From Siphonodentalium dalli (Eukaryota; Mollusca; Scaphopoda; Gadilida; Siphonodentaliidae), in NCBI GenBank assembly GCA_032622095.1, contig CP136069.1, positions 68,345,319-68,409,318 of the forward strand: DNA of 64,000 nucleotides, in the 5' to 3' direction. Position numbers and translations under genes: made by a program. The first letter of the stretch is position 1. Every line of letters begins with the position of its first letter. The notes under the pieces are model-generated. The model made no database searches. It was given only the letters and a program-made list of their open reading frames with translations, and was not told where the DNA came from. Below, piece after piece: positions 10,680 to 21,399 of this stretch.

Positions 10680-11640
10680 GACCAGAATAGCCACAGATTA
10701 TGGTTCATCTCGGTTCCGTCTCAAAGTTGTGCCCATTTCCTTTCAATAATATGGCCAGAATCACAAAATAGGTTCTCGGCAAAATTCCATACTTTAAAAT
10801 GAATTTGTCATGCCCAATACGGAACTGGGACAATCAGAATAGAACATATAGTTGTCAGTTAATTAACTAACACGTATAATAACCAAGTGAGTCACAATTT
10901 ACTACCTTTTCGATAACACAGAGAAATTTGGTTGCCATTTTGGAAGCCATCTTGAGCAATTTGGTCTATACATACCGTAGTGTGACACATTTAAGATAGA
11001 CCAAAACAATAAACACATTTGAATCCAAAGACAGTTACATTTTACTTGAAAAAATGGTCCATACCTGAAAAGTTAATTTTTGCCGATATTTATGTCAAGT
11101 TTTTGAGAGAAAAGTCCAATATTTTTGGTGATGTCAGTGGTGACAATAGTAACAATTAACCATGGTGCATCAGACATGTTAGTATTCAATGTATATGAGA
11201 CAGAATAGCCAATTTTATACATCAACCACAACTTGTAAGCGATTGCAGGACACGCTGGGGCAATATTTACCATTTTCCATATTTTGGCGGCCATTTTGAG
11301 CCAAAGTAAGAATTTTGGTTCCAATGAGTTGGAATATTCATAGGTAATGATATGCCTCACTTAGATTACAAAGTTCTGTTCATTTCTTGTTGAAATGTGA
11401 CTAGAATCCCAATTGTTATTTTTTGTGAAATTTTATACCACGTTCTAAAAAAACGAATTTTTGAGGGAAGGGGCTAGGACTCCAATAATTGCATATTGAA
11501 TTGCTCCAATGATCAGTTAATATACAAAACACAAAATAAAGTCATATTACTCAACCAGTTCCAAACAGCATGATGTGATCTAGAAGATATTCGTGAAAAA
11601 AACGTCATATTTTCAACTTAATCCTGATTCACAGAACTTT
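10680..11640. repeat. Right arm of composite foldback; homologous to the 25979-28260 palindrome
   Basis: Shared words with the right half of the 25979-28260 element include GACACATTTAAGA(T/C)AGA, TTTACTTGAAAAAATGGTCC and CATATTTTGGCGGCCATTTT. Bases 11505-11600 are inverted relative to 6535-6635. ATGGC-type motifs occur on the minus strand near 10935 and 11280. Confidence 0.65.
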
Positions 11641-12280
11641 CAACCGGGTGTGATTCATGAAGAGCGTTTATTTATTAAATAACATACTTGTCCATATATG
11701 TATAGCAGATGATGAGATAGTTCTGACAGAAAGGTCACGAGGGGTGATTCAAATAACAAAGTATTCCCATGTTCATGAGATTATATGTATAACGAGTGTG
11801 AAATATGGTTCGATATTGACTTACTGTATTTTCGCGGCAATAAAAACAGTATGTGACTTTAAGTTGATGTTATGGGTGAAATATGGGTCACAGGCAGCGA
11901 CAGGCACCCTTATTGGATTCAGCATACTTGAATTATGCTAGAAAACTTAGTTTCATGCTTTTCCCCAAAAATGCCTCTAGGGTTCTAGTATTCCACAAAT
12001 GTAGCTTTTCCGACCAGACTAAGGCCCAAATTGGGTAACATATGTTTGAACCAACAAGAACGTAAGCAGTTACTAAATGGATATACAATTTATTAGGTAA
12101 CATTTTACCCAACGCGATTTAGAGTGTACAGTATTCAACCCTTTACCCAACAAAACGGCCAAAAACGCCCAAATAAATCTTCAACAGCCTAAAATATCTT
12201 CGGTCTGTCTCAATAACACCATACAAATATGGATATCATTGGAACCGGTTCATTGACCACATTGTGATGGTTACGGTTAT
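11640..12280. other. Non-coding spacer
   Basis: Contains diverged GGGTAACAT/TTTACCCAAC words at 12025-12155. The 11657-11941 open frame has no recognisable domain. Confidence 0.35.
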
Positions 12281-12281
12281 G

Positions 12282-12574
12282 CCCTGTGCCAATGCATTCT
12301 CTGATATATGCGAGTCGACCGTAGGTCGCCTCGCATATATAAGAGAATGCATTGGCCTCAAAAAATTCTTTTTAACACTTTTTACCATTTTTTCTTACAT
12401 TCTTTAACAATTTTATAATTTGTTCTTACATTTTTTAACAATTCTTATAATATTTTTCTACATTCTTTGACAATTTTATCATTTTTAATATGTGTTAAGC
12501 CATTGCATTCTTTTATATTATGCGAGGCGACCTATGGTCGACTCGCATATATAAGAGAATGCATTGGCACAGGG
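12282..12574. mobile_element. Nested double-hairpin foldback element
   Basis: Ends CCCTGTGCCAATGCATTCT and AGAATGCATTGGCACAGGG are perfect inverted repeats. Each end is itself a hairpin: ATGCGAGTCGACC(G/A)TAGGTCGCCTCGCAT with flanking AATGCATTCT/AGAATGCATT. The middle is an AT-rich TTTTTAACAATT-type imperfect tandem. No coding. Confidence 0.8.
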
Positions 12575-13149
12575 CCGTTCTGTTGGGTAAAGTATTTAAA
12601 TTCGCGCAGTAATCTATTTTTCGCTGAGTTTTAAATTAGCGAACTTTGAATTCGCACACCGTGCTGCGCGAATTAAAAACTGATAAAAATTATGTTCGTA
12701 TATGTCTATTATCTGTCTACCTGTTGGCCGCGTGTATTTGAAAGATGTATCGTTCGGTTGACATATAATTAACTCAGATTTTATGACCATGCATGCACGG
12801 TGCTATTCCAGGATTGTGGATATAGCGTCGTGCTTGTTTGTTTGTTTTTGTGCACCGTCAACCGGGACTATGCGTATAAGTTGTACCAGCAACGCAACAT
12901 CGAAGATTTTACCACGATTAATCACTTTACAATTTGAGTAATGCATGGTATTGAGGTTGGTTGTGTGAATGTGAATACAATTGCCTATTCGCGATCCAAT
13001 TGTCCGTAATTCATTAACTATGTAACGCATTAACACAACCCTCTTATTTTCCCTGTTGAAATTAGGTTAAAACTCAGGAGGTGTACTACTTGTCTCTCAG
13101 TTTGAAATTGGCGCACCGATGGGTTATAACTTGTGAAGAGATCACTTAC

Positions 13150-13274
13150 TGTCAAGGTCGTAGAGATCGAAGGATGCATCAAGCTCAAGTGACGAGAATA
13201 CTCCGTTCATGGGGTTGATATCCAGCGACATGAACATCGATAGAGCCGTTTCATTGTAAGGCTCCAGATGGGGT
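13150..13274 (-). CDS. EF-hand protein, exon with EF-hand 1 and the start of loop 2
   Basis: This 125-bp minus-strand exon has acceptor tgcctttcag and donor GACA|GTAAGT. It reads 1 base plus 41 codons plus 1 base. The peptide runs PHLEPYNETALSMFMSL, then DINPMNGVFSSLE (an EF-hand 1 loop one residue longer than canonical and therefore probably degenerate), then LDASFDLYDLD, which opens EF loop 2. Loop 2 is completed precisely by exon 3173-3337. An N-glycosylation sequon (N-E-T) fits a secreted protein. The upstream phase matches exon 15816-15866. The exon's 5' edge is embedded in a ~50-bp minisatellite made of copies of the intron/exon boundary. Confidence 0.8.
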
Positions 13275-13455
13275 CTGAAAGGCACATAATGTGGCATTGT
13301 GAGTGTCCAAATGGGGTGTGAAGCAGAGACATATGGTATTATGATGCTCCAAAATGGGGTCTACAAAGTAAGATAGGTGGTGCAAGTATGAGGCTCCTAA
13401 ACGGATTCTGGAGGGAAGACATGCTGCACACTAAGAATCCAAATGGGTGGGGCAT
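13255..13455. repeat. ~50-bp minisatellite derived from an intron/exon boundary
   Basis: Four degenerate units of GGCTCCAGATGGGGTCTGAAAGG, CATAATGTGGCATTGTGAG type. The first contains the real acceptor of exon 13150-13274. More units lie at ~14235-14400 and ~15430-15490, separated by inserted MITEs. Confidence 0.65.
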
Positions 13456-13593
13456 TTAATAATAAAATTATCTAATTCCTGACCGAGACACATATGTATT
13501 TTCATCCGTGGCAAACCGCTCGCGAAAATAAAAAAAAACTCGTTCACTAGTGAGATAGTTTTACATCTAGCTATCCACTCAAAACACTCTTTA

Positions 13594-14119
13594 CAGGTCA
13601 GGTACATCCTGATTAAACTATTATTGTTTATTCAATTATAAGCGGTAAGCATGAATGCCGCCGTTACAAGAGGCATAACCCAACATCATTTAAAAAATGA
13701 TTGAAAAACAGTGTCATACTAAATCGGTACCATGTTTCTTTATGTGACAAAATAACTTGTCTCGATCTGTGCGAAATAATAGTCATGATAGCACATGACC
13801 AGGAAGTCAACTAACAGTCAATTGGTCTAAAGTGTGTTCTGAGTGAGCGGTTGAGTGATAATTTTAATGTCATTTAGAAAGGTAACCTTGTGTCATATTA
13901 ACTAAAATAAGCCAGCGCAAATGGCTGCAAAACAAATTATATCGGGAGACTGAACATTTGCTGTAAAGTTGATACGAGTATGATTTGGCCGTGCACTGGA
14001 ATGCGCATTCCCATAGTTTCCCCAAAAACATGGAAATATTGGTGGATTTAGCACTGTCAAATTCAACAATAATAGTTAAATATGACTATAGTAGTTGAAT
14101 TCAGGATGTGCCTGACTTG
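13594..14119. mobile_element. MITE with CAGGTCAGG ends, copy 1
   Basis: Left end CAGGTCAGGTACATCCTGAT, right end ATTCAGGATGTGCCTGACTTG, forming ~28-bp imperfect inverted ends. It is 526 bases long and non-coding. An inverted sister copy of 530 bases is at 14412-14941, and their interiors match when one is reverse-complemented (for example CCAATTGG and GAGCGGTTGAG words). Confidence 0.8.
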
Positions 14120-14411
14120 AACAAAACTATATATGCTCTAAGTGTCTGTGGCGTGAAAGGGAACTTCTCGTGCTTGTGTCCAAACAAGGGAGTTGAATTG
14201 CGAGATATGTGGTATTATAGTGGTTCAAGCAGACCGCAAAAAAACATTGTAAGGCTCCAAATGGGTTCAGTAAAGCATGATATGGGGGATTTGTCAGGAT
14301 CCTAATTGGGTCTGAATGGCAGCATAGGTGGCTTTATCTGGTTCCAAATGAGCCCTGCGTGGAAGCGCTGTGGCATTATAAGGTTAATTATGATGTATGA
14401 AAGGTAATATA

Positions 14412-14941
14412 CAGGTCATGCAGATCATGAATTCAACTATTATATTTAACTATTATAGTTTAACTTTACAGTACTAAATCCCCCATTTCCCTGTGTTTGG
14501 GGCAACTATCCTTATGCACAGGCAAAATACGCTCGTATTAACATTACAGAACATTCTCAATCTCCTGGTGTAATTTGTTTCTGCAACCTTTTGCGCTGGC
14601 TTATTTTAGTTAATACTGACACACGTTTGCCTTTCTAAATGACTAATATTATTACTCAACCGCTCATTCATAACACACTTTAGACCAATTGGCTTGTTAG
14701 TTGACCTTCTGGTCATGTGCTATCGTGACTATTTTTTTCGCACAGATCGAGACACGTTATTTTTTTCACATAAAGAACATGGTACCGATTTAGTATGAGA
14801 CTGTTCTCAATCAATTTGTTTGAAATATGATGTTGGGCTAGCTATGCCTCTTGTAACCAATTCTCAAAACGGCGACATTCATATTTACCTATTATAGTTG
14901 AATATAACTATAATAGTTGAAATCAGGATGTGCCTGACCTG
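14412..14941. mobile_element. MITE with CAGGTCAGG ends, copy 2 (inverted)
   Basis: Left end CAGGTCATGCAGATCATGAA, right end ATCAGGATGTGCCTGACCTG. Flanked by ATATA on both sides, a possible 5-bp duplication in AT-rich sequence. With copy 1 it forms a ~1.35-kb inverted repeat around minisatellite units. Confidence 0.8.
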
Positions 14942-14984
14942 ATATATGTGGTGACATTATAACGTTTAAAATGTATTGGCCCCT

Positions 14985-15440
14985 GCAAAGCTAAATCATG
15001 CCATGAATTTCTACTCTGGCTAACGCCCGTAAAGAGAATATTCCACAAGTACAAAACCTTGGAACTTTTTGATGTTTTGAGAGGGAACCTTATAAAGTCG
15101 AAAACATTACGCGGGGCATATATTTCTTAATAATGTACTTCACTGTCGGTGAAGGTACCAACTCGAACTTTCACGATTTAAATAAATTTGTGAGCGATTT
15201 TGCTTTGATTCGCTTACAATTATGGAATTTCTCCTGGTTAATTAACTCATTGTTTACAGTGATACAGTATTAAGGAACAGATACTAACTAAGAAAGATGT
15301 TCCCTGCATTATTGTTTCGACTTTATAAGGTTCCCTGTCAAATCTTCAAAAAGTTCCCATGTTTTATATAGTGGAATATTATATGATCTCTGCGGGCGTT
15401 AGCCAGAGTATAGATTCATGGCATGATATACTGAAAAGCA
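14985..15440. mobile_element. Foldback element (~450 bp)
   Basis: Left arm ATCATGCCATGAATTTCTAC, TCTGGCTAACGCCCG, AACCTTATAAAGTCGAAA matches the right arm TTTCGACTTTATAAGGTT, CGGGCGTTAGCCAGA, TTCATGGCATGAT in reverse complement. Centre near 15210. Non-coding. Confidence 0.75.
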
Positions 15441-15685
15441 GGATATGTGACATTGTGTGGCCCTTAATGGAATGTGAAAAGCAAGATAAATGTGGACAAG
15501 ACTGTCAACTTGAGTATATCTGAATGTTTTATTGTCGGAAAGTTTAGTTGGTGGAACATTTTGTATTAATTGGCGGCAAATAGACAATGAAGGACCTATC
15601 TTCGAGAGGAGAGGTGACTTTAAACAATTTATGATACATAATGTTCTTGTGGTCATATTCGTAATATGTTTATTGGCGAGAAGTA

Positions 15686-15787
15686 CAGTAATGCCCTAAT
15701 TAATCGACTCCATAACCATAGCAGAATTATGGGTAGTTACCCATAATTCTGCTGTGGTTATGGAGTCGATTAATTAGGGCATTACTG
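15686..15787. mobile_element. TA-type foldback MITE, copy 1
   Basis: A near-perfect 102-base hairpin: CAGTAATGCCCTAATTAATC ... GATTAATTAGGGCATTACTG, flanked by TA on both sides (15684-15685 and 15788-15789), as expected for Tc1/mariner-type insertion. Copies: 39704-39920 and 41419-41580; a single end is near 42392. It lies 22 bases from the donor of exon 15816-15866. Confidence 0.85.
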
Positions 15788-15815
15788 TAAATAACAATAT
15801 AATTATAATACTCAC

Positions 15816-15866
15816 GGTAGAGCACCGGACACGCCCGTGATAAGGAACTGGAAAGCGATTATGGCG
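15816..15866 (-). CDS. EF-hand protein, signal-peptide exon (probable)
   Basis: Minus strand: acceptor gtgacacag, 51 bases, donor TACC|GTGAGT. Reading 1 base plus 16 codons plus 2 bases gives AIIAFQFLITGVSGAL and then Pro. This is a hydrophobic core followed by small residues, typical of the end of a secretory signal peptide with cleavage near GVSGA|L. The 2-base end matches the 1-base start of exon 13150-13274. A stronger-looking acceptor (gtatcaatttcag) lies 14 bases further upstream, but using it would bring an in-frame TGA, so the internal acceptor is preferred for coding. There is no ATG in the exon, so initiation must be further upstream. Secretion is inferred from this peptide. Confidence 0.5.
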
Positions 15867-16227
15867 CTGTGTCACGTTACCTGAAATTGATACGTATATA
15901 TATGTAAATAAGTTAAAACATATTGTTGTTAATATTCTGAGCATCAGTTGAACTTTATCTACTGAAAATATAACATAACTTGCGAAGTTAAATTACTGGT
16001 TGGAATAATCCAACAGGAGATCCGATTGGTCTTGATGTGAGACCATATACACTCCTCGTTGATGGGTGTCAATCGAAGTCCAATTAGTTTCTTAAAAGTT
16101 AACTGACAAATGGACGGAAGTAGTCGCACATATGGCTGAAGCTATAGTAATATTGCATCGCTGTCATATATGTGCCACTGCGGAATCAAAATATGTTTCT
16201 AAATAAATGAAATACTGATATACTCAC

Positions 16228-16241
16228 TTGGTAGTTTTCAG
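16228..16241 (-). CDS. Candidate first coding exon of the EF-hand gene (CTG in place of ATG)
   Basis: Bases CTGAAAACTACCAA are followed by a strong donor (GTGAGT). Joined to exon 15816-15866 they read L-K-T-T-N-A-I-I, exactly what a signal peptide starting M-K-T-T would look like except for CTG instead of ATG. In-frame TGA lies four codons upstream of the CTG and no in-frame ATG is present. Possibilities are non-AUG initiation, a lost start (a dead allele), or a different first exon not recognised. Phase agreement is seen; function is inference. Confidence 0.25.
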
Positions 16242-16314
16242 AGCAAATTTATGAAGTCATAAAATAATTTAATTTGTTTAAATATGCCATATCTCTCTTC
16301 TTTCCAGCACTCAC

Positions 16315-16325
16315 AACGACGACAA

Positions 16326-16356
<31 letters not shown>

Positions 16357-16361
16357 AACAA
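16315..16361 (+). repeat. (CAA)n microsatellite
   Basis: CAACAACAACAACAGCAGCA-type run. The poly-Thr in the overlapping frame is a product of the repeat. Confidence 0.9.
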
Positions 16362-16527
16362 CTGTTTGGAACGTCTCTATTGGAACTATTTGTAATATTA
16401 TTGACAAAAATAACACAATAGAACCCCCAATGGCGTTGATAGTGGGTTATAATTTAATAAATAAAAGTTACCAAATTATGAAAATGTTCTCAAGAGTATA
16501 TTAATATTATAGTATAATGAGAGTATG

Positions 16528-16733
16528 AATTCAAGGTCAAGTCGGGTAAAACTGACGGATTTCGACGAAATTTGATACATAGGGTTACTTTTCTCCGGGG
16601 AGTGTTTTCGACGGGTCAAACCATGACCCCGACCTGACCTTGACTTTCAAAATAGTCAATTTAAGGTCAAATCGCGCCTTTCACCGGAAATCAGATGGGA
16701 AACAGCCCGGACGAAGTCGGGCCCATCAGCTAG
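16528..16733 (+). mobile_element. Non-autonomous Helitron-like element, 3' end
   Basis: Ends in hairpin GCCCGGACGAAGTCGGGC (16705-16722), then CATCAGCTAG and T: a hairpin with a 5-bp GC stem, a short spacer and CTAG|T, the Helitron 3' signature. Upstream it has TTTTCTCCGGGGAGTGTTTT, shared with 5515, and AAGGTCAA repeats. The 5' limit (TC) is uncertain; 16528 is approximate. Confidence 0.6.
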
Positions 16734-16939
16734 TGTAATAAAGAAGATAGTGTGAAGAATGTAATGTATAACACGAGAAACGGGAAACCTTGATATATGG
16801 AAGTATGCAAATTTCCCACATGGAATTTGAAAGCTAGTTTATATTATAATTATATTATAATTTATATTTATGGCTAATAATATAATCTTAGTGGCGTCAC
16901 CATTTATGACTATGGTTTTCTTGTTAATACACTTTATTT

Positions 16940-17193
16940 TAGAGTTATCCATCTTCCTCTGTTTGAATAAGGGCTTCTGTGGAAATTATTAGTACACAAC
17001 TCGAGAAATTTACAAACTTAGGGGCAATTATTAGTACACATCTCGAGAAAATTACAAATTTCAAAAATCAATATCTAATAACTCTGAGCTTTGATGGGTG
17101 GGTTCCTCGACTCGAATCAAATATTTGTTACCCCCCAAAGCCAAAGAAATGGTAATATAGGACCCTCTGATCAGATTGAGTACCTTTAACGAA
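16940..17193. mobile_element. TTAA-type foldback, partial copy
   Basis: Shares TTAGAGTTATCCATCTTC, TCTGAGCTTTGATGGGTG and GATTGAGTACCT|TTAA with the copies at 1109 and 42789. Only one arm is present. Confidence 0.65.
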
Positions 17194-17199
17194 TTGTCG

Positions 17200-17910
17200 T
17201 TTGCATCGTGATCCTGATTGCTCTTAACTATTGTTTTTTTATGGGAATAGCTGACTCACGCAGTTGTGGAATAATGTTAAGACTGTCTGACTTCTGTTTC
17301 TATGTGAACCGGACAAGTTCAAATACCGGCTGGTGTGTGATATTTTTCAACTAAATTGTGGCAGATGAGACGTGGATTGAATTCGAGGCGGCATATTGGA
17401 TGATATTCGACTTCGAGTACTCGGAGTAATCGTCTACGACCTGACTGATTCAAATCGTGTTTTGATGTTGAAATTGACAGTGTGTCAAAACACAGATACA
17501 TGTACTTACAGACGATACACACACGACTAATTCACAGTGATACTAATATCAACAACAACAACGTAGATATTACTATTAGAATTTTGGCTGTTTGACTGTG
17601 TTGTCAGTTTTTAAATTGACCCGTTCAATCCAGTTGACAGTTGATCGTTTAAAAGCACATACCCTGAAACATTTACAGATGAGGATAAACGCAACAGATT
17701 AAGAGCTTCGATGTCAACAACATAAACAATGAACTGACGGATTATCACAATTCCAACACACTAGTACAACAAGTTCAACTAATAATAATGAACTATTACA
17801 ATTGCGCGGACCGAATAATGTTCATCAATTTTCATCGTGGATATGAGAACACTGTCGTCAATAGCCAAGTTATCGCCCAGTTATTGCCCCAATTTACAGA
17901 GTCCACCATT
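17200..17910. other. No supported feature
   Basis: AT-rich single-copy-looking sequence. The minus frame 17319-17522 has no recognisable domain. Confidence 0.3.
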
Positions 17911-17914
17911 GGTT

Positions 17915-18180
17915 AAGACATATTATGGACTTGTTCGGTTGTGAGAAACTGATAAGTTAGCATTCAGTCGCCATGTCAGCTGGAGGAATGTAGCATTTTA
18001 GTAACATCGGCGAATATCTCAAGCAAACCGAGCGTACCACTCCATAGAAATCATCGTCTGAACTACCTTCAATTGTAAATATTCACTTCTAGATTCGGGA
18101 CGCAACTATCTGCGATAAGCTAACGAAAACGATTTCACCTTCGAGAATCACTGCAATTAATTAATATATAAGAAGGGTTG
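17915..18180. repeat. Empty-site copy of the repeat at 1075-1800
   Basis: GACATATTATGGACTTGTTC, GGAGGAATGTAGCATT, ACCACTCCATAGAAA and CAATTGTAAATATT all recur in order at 1075-1800, but here without the foldback insertion found at 1109-1577. Confidence 0.75.
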
Positions 18181-18620
18181 TTGACCATTTGGATATAGTC
18201 CCTCGTGATATTTAATTTTTCAGAAGACAAAAGTGAAGCCCAAATCACGCGTTGTGCGACACAATTTTGACCACGTGGACCACTTCAAATGTAATAAAAT
18301 CTTACAATGGATCAAAACGGGGAATATGTCGTCATTTTTATAATGTTTATTAACAGCCTGACCTGGAATTATTAGACTTTCATCTGATTTCATATACTTA
18401 TGGGAGTATTCCTGAGTAAAACAATATACATGACAGGCGATTATTCGTTTCCACCAAAGCGGTTATTCATTGGCAGGCAAATCTGGTGTGGGCTTATTCG
18501 ATGCATTGAGAATCAGCATCTAAATATGACAGATAATTCTCGATAATATCGCTGTCATTGTAATTTTTAGATTTGGAATTAAAGAGCCGTTCAGGGTAGG
18601 TTATTCGGATGCATTTGAAA

Positions 18621-18939
18621 TCAAATCTGGGCTTCGAAACGACCACCCTCGTATTTGCTATAGCCCCAAAATCTTCGCCTAACTGAAGATTTGTTCTGCT
18701 TATATTTAGAGCTGTATGAACACTCAGCACACTGGAACGTCTCGGAACGCGGTTTGATAGGTGTGCTGGAAAACTGTGGTTCGTTCAATTCCATCGCCCC
18801 AAATATACTCGCTTCGCCCGTGAAGATATCCGATCCATCATGAATGGCTGATTCGTTGTCAATGGTGGCTACGGACAAATCGAGCAGGAGGGCAGCTTCT
18901 TCCAACGATAACACCTCATCGATAACACCCGTATACAAT
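18621..18939 (-). CDS. Candidate exon of unknown gene, half zinc-finger-like
   Basis: A good acceptor (ttctatcttccatttcag) opens a minus-strand reading frame of ~106 codons to a TGA. It is acidic and leucine-rich at first (VIDEVLSLEEAALLLDLSVA), then reads FGAMELNEPQFSSTPIKPRS and FQCAECSYSSKYKQN. The C-x-x-C-x-Y-S-S-K-Y-K-Q pattern is like the first half of a C2H2 zinc finger, but the following residues (KSSVRRRFWGY) have no histidine pair, so the finger is broken, frameshifted or completed by another exon. A possible weak donor (TTCA|GTTAGG) lies just after KQNKS. No partner exon was found. The function is unknown. Confidence 0.4.
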
Positions 18940-19140
18940 CTGAAATGGAAGATAGAACAAAAATAGATTCTATAGATATACATTCATAACAATATGTTCT
19001 GATTCAATATAGACATTGCGGGAAGAATTTTACTTCTGATGACGTAGCCGAGTAAGAATATGATTCCAATGTGGGACAATCCACAATGCTGTCTACATCG
19101 AGTCAGTTCGACAATTATTTTCACTTTCCCAACTATACAA

Positions 19141-19212
19141 GTCTCTTTAAAAAGAAACGTACACTCCCTATCGCTCGCGATACCGCGAGTGTACGTTTCT
19201 TTTTGAAGAGAC
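19141..19212. repeat. Hairpin foldback
   Basis: GTCTCTTTAAAAAGAAACGT ... ACGTTTCTTTTTGAAGAGAC with GAGTGTACGT/ACGTACACTC. A 72-base near-perfect stem-loop, probably a tiny MITE. Confidence 0.75.
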
Positions 19213-19333
19213 TGCAACTATATTATGTATTATGAAAATTTTATGTTCAACTTCGTTTATTTTCATGGAGATATTCTATTGACATATTAATATATACGCA
19301 GATATGGCTATACATTCCAGTACTGCACATTAA

Positions 19334-19334
<1 letters not shown>

Positions 19335-19367
<33 letters not shown>

Positions 19368-19368
19368 T
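19335..19368 (+). repeat. (TA)n(GA)n microsatellite
   Basis: Compound TA then GA dinucleotide tract. Confidence 0.9.
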
Positions 19369-19479
19369 ACGATTGCAGTAGATTTAAATACACACCATAC
19401 ATTATATAGGCCCTATATCATACTCAGATCCAGATTTTCGAAACATACAGTTATGCCTTTGGTTAACAGTCGTGATGTA

Positions 19480-19633
19480 ACACGTGAAATACATTAAAGA
19501 TGCCATGTGTGCATACCTTCAAATCAGTTCACAAACATTTATTGGCGATTAATGTAGAATTTACTCGCCAATAAATGTTTTTGAACTGATTTGAAGGTAT
19601 GCACACATGGCACCTTTAATGTATTTCACGTGT
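19480..19633. mobile_element. Foldback MITE (hairpin ~154 bp)
   Basis: CACGTGAAATACATTAAAG ... CTTTAATGTATTTCACGTG with long matching arms (CCATGTGTGCATACCTTCAA; AACATTTATTGGCG) and a ~20-base loop. No coding. Confidence 0.85.
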
Positions 19634-20029
19634 AACCTCACAACTGTTTATTTAGTTAGTTTACTTCGGTGGAACAACCCTATTTTAGACCAAACCTAAC
19701 TATGCGCACACACAAAATGACACAGGTTACATGTATATATGGCATTAACGGCGGCTACTTTGGCAGCCATTTTGTAAGATAATAAACTTAACATTTACCA
19801 GACTCACATTAGTTTCTTTTTGAACAGAATCAACTCTATCCCCCCCCCTCAAATGTTTGTATATATATGGGAACTGACACCATTTTGCTGGGAACATTGA
19901 AAAATGGAGATATTTCGGGTTCTCCTTCTCATTAAATTAGATGGAGTGGACAGTGGTCTACCTTGATGCCAAATTTGACGGTTGCATCGTCATTTTCACG
20001 ATTGTAACAGTCAGCCACGCTAAGAATTG

Positions 20030-20600
20030 AAGTTGCTAATCAGGAATGAATCATCGCCTTTTGAGAGGGAATGAACATGATTGGAACCTCGAAATCACGA
20101 ATGAATCAACGCTTTTTTCAGTTGATATTCGACGGTAAATATCTCAAGAATGGCGATGATTTAACTCGTGCTAAATGTTTTCATGTCATCACGGGGATCA
20201 AGTATCTGGTTTTACTCCGTAATAATCGTCTCATATTCTTTGGAAATGTTGTAGTGTCAACGAGAATTTCGCTATGGGAAATCACATGCAAAATTAAAAA
20301 AAAAATTTGTTGCGATTTTTGACTACGAAAATGACCCATTCCGGTACACAAATACCTTATACATATGCTAATCAACTTCATTGTTCGATAAAACATTTTA
20401 GGTACTTACCTTTCAGTCATAATTTCAAATTTCGAGCGCAAAAACTTTCTGAAGCGTGAAAGACCGTGTTTAAAAATCGGGAACGAATAAGCGCGTAACC
20501 GAAACGAATCATCGCGCAAAATCGGAAATGAACTGATTCTTTGATCGCAGCTGAGCCCCAGTGATAATAGTGGTAAAAATAACTACTTTGAGAAAGATCA
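20030..20600. other. Region with dispersed GAATGAATCA(A/T)CGC words
   Basis: GGAATGAATCATCGC, CGAATGAATCAACGC and AACGAATCATCGCGC recur at 20041, 20099 and 20497. The open frames on both strands overlap and show no domain. Possibly an old repeat. Confidence 0.35.
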
Positions 20601-20974
20601 TTCTCCATTTCTATTTGATCACCCTACCGCAGTGTTTCACATCACTTTAATATAATGTTCCTATCAAGCTATTTATGACTCACTGATGATAGTGATAGTG
20701 TCGTGATATATATATATATTTCTTTATTTCCTCCATTAATGAAGAGCTCACAGAGATATACATGTAACATATACACAGTTCAAAAGAAAAAGACAAGAAA
20801 AGCACAAGTCATACAAGACGGAGCATAATAATACAGTTATATGAAATACAGAGTATTAAGACAACGCATCGCACTTGTTATGTACAATATGTATATGATA
20901 ACGAGATCGCACACCCAATCACACGTACAGCGTATTCGCAGCACTCAGACAGGTATCTGCGGATCCGCTATGCG

Positions 20975-20992
20975 CATATACACCTCTCTCTC

Positions 20993-21034
<42 letters not shown>

Positions 21035-21116
21035 TCCCATATCTCTCTCCGCTATATCTTTCTCTCACATATGCGCGCACCCTCGCACACACAGACACGC
21101 CCTCTCTATCTCTATA

Positions 21117-21194
<78 letters not shown>

Positions 21195-21260
21195 CCTCAC
21201 CACACCATCGCACCCACACCCACACACATACATCCTCACCCTCCCTCACACACACACACC

Positions 21261-21293
<33 letters not shown>

Positions 21294-21360
21294 CCTCCCT
21301 CACACACCCTCACACACCCTCAGCCTCACACACACACACCCTCACACACCCCCACCCTCA
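20975..21360 (+). repeat. (CT)n and (CA)n compound microsatellite
   Basis: CT dinucleotide runs (20980-21030, 21110-21180) pass into CA runs and CTCACACACC units. The Ser/Leu- and His/Thr-rich frames are products of the repeat. Confidence 0.95.
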
Positions 21361-21399
21361 CGTACTCCCCACATGCAAACGCACACAACACCCCGTGAC

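Noticed and set aside
12282-12574. tRNA- or ncRNA-like hairpins
   Set aside because: The paired hairpins with matching outer ends fit a foldback MITE; no tRNA T-loop or anticodon arm can be drawn.
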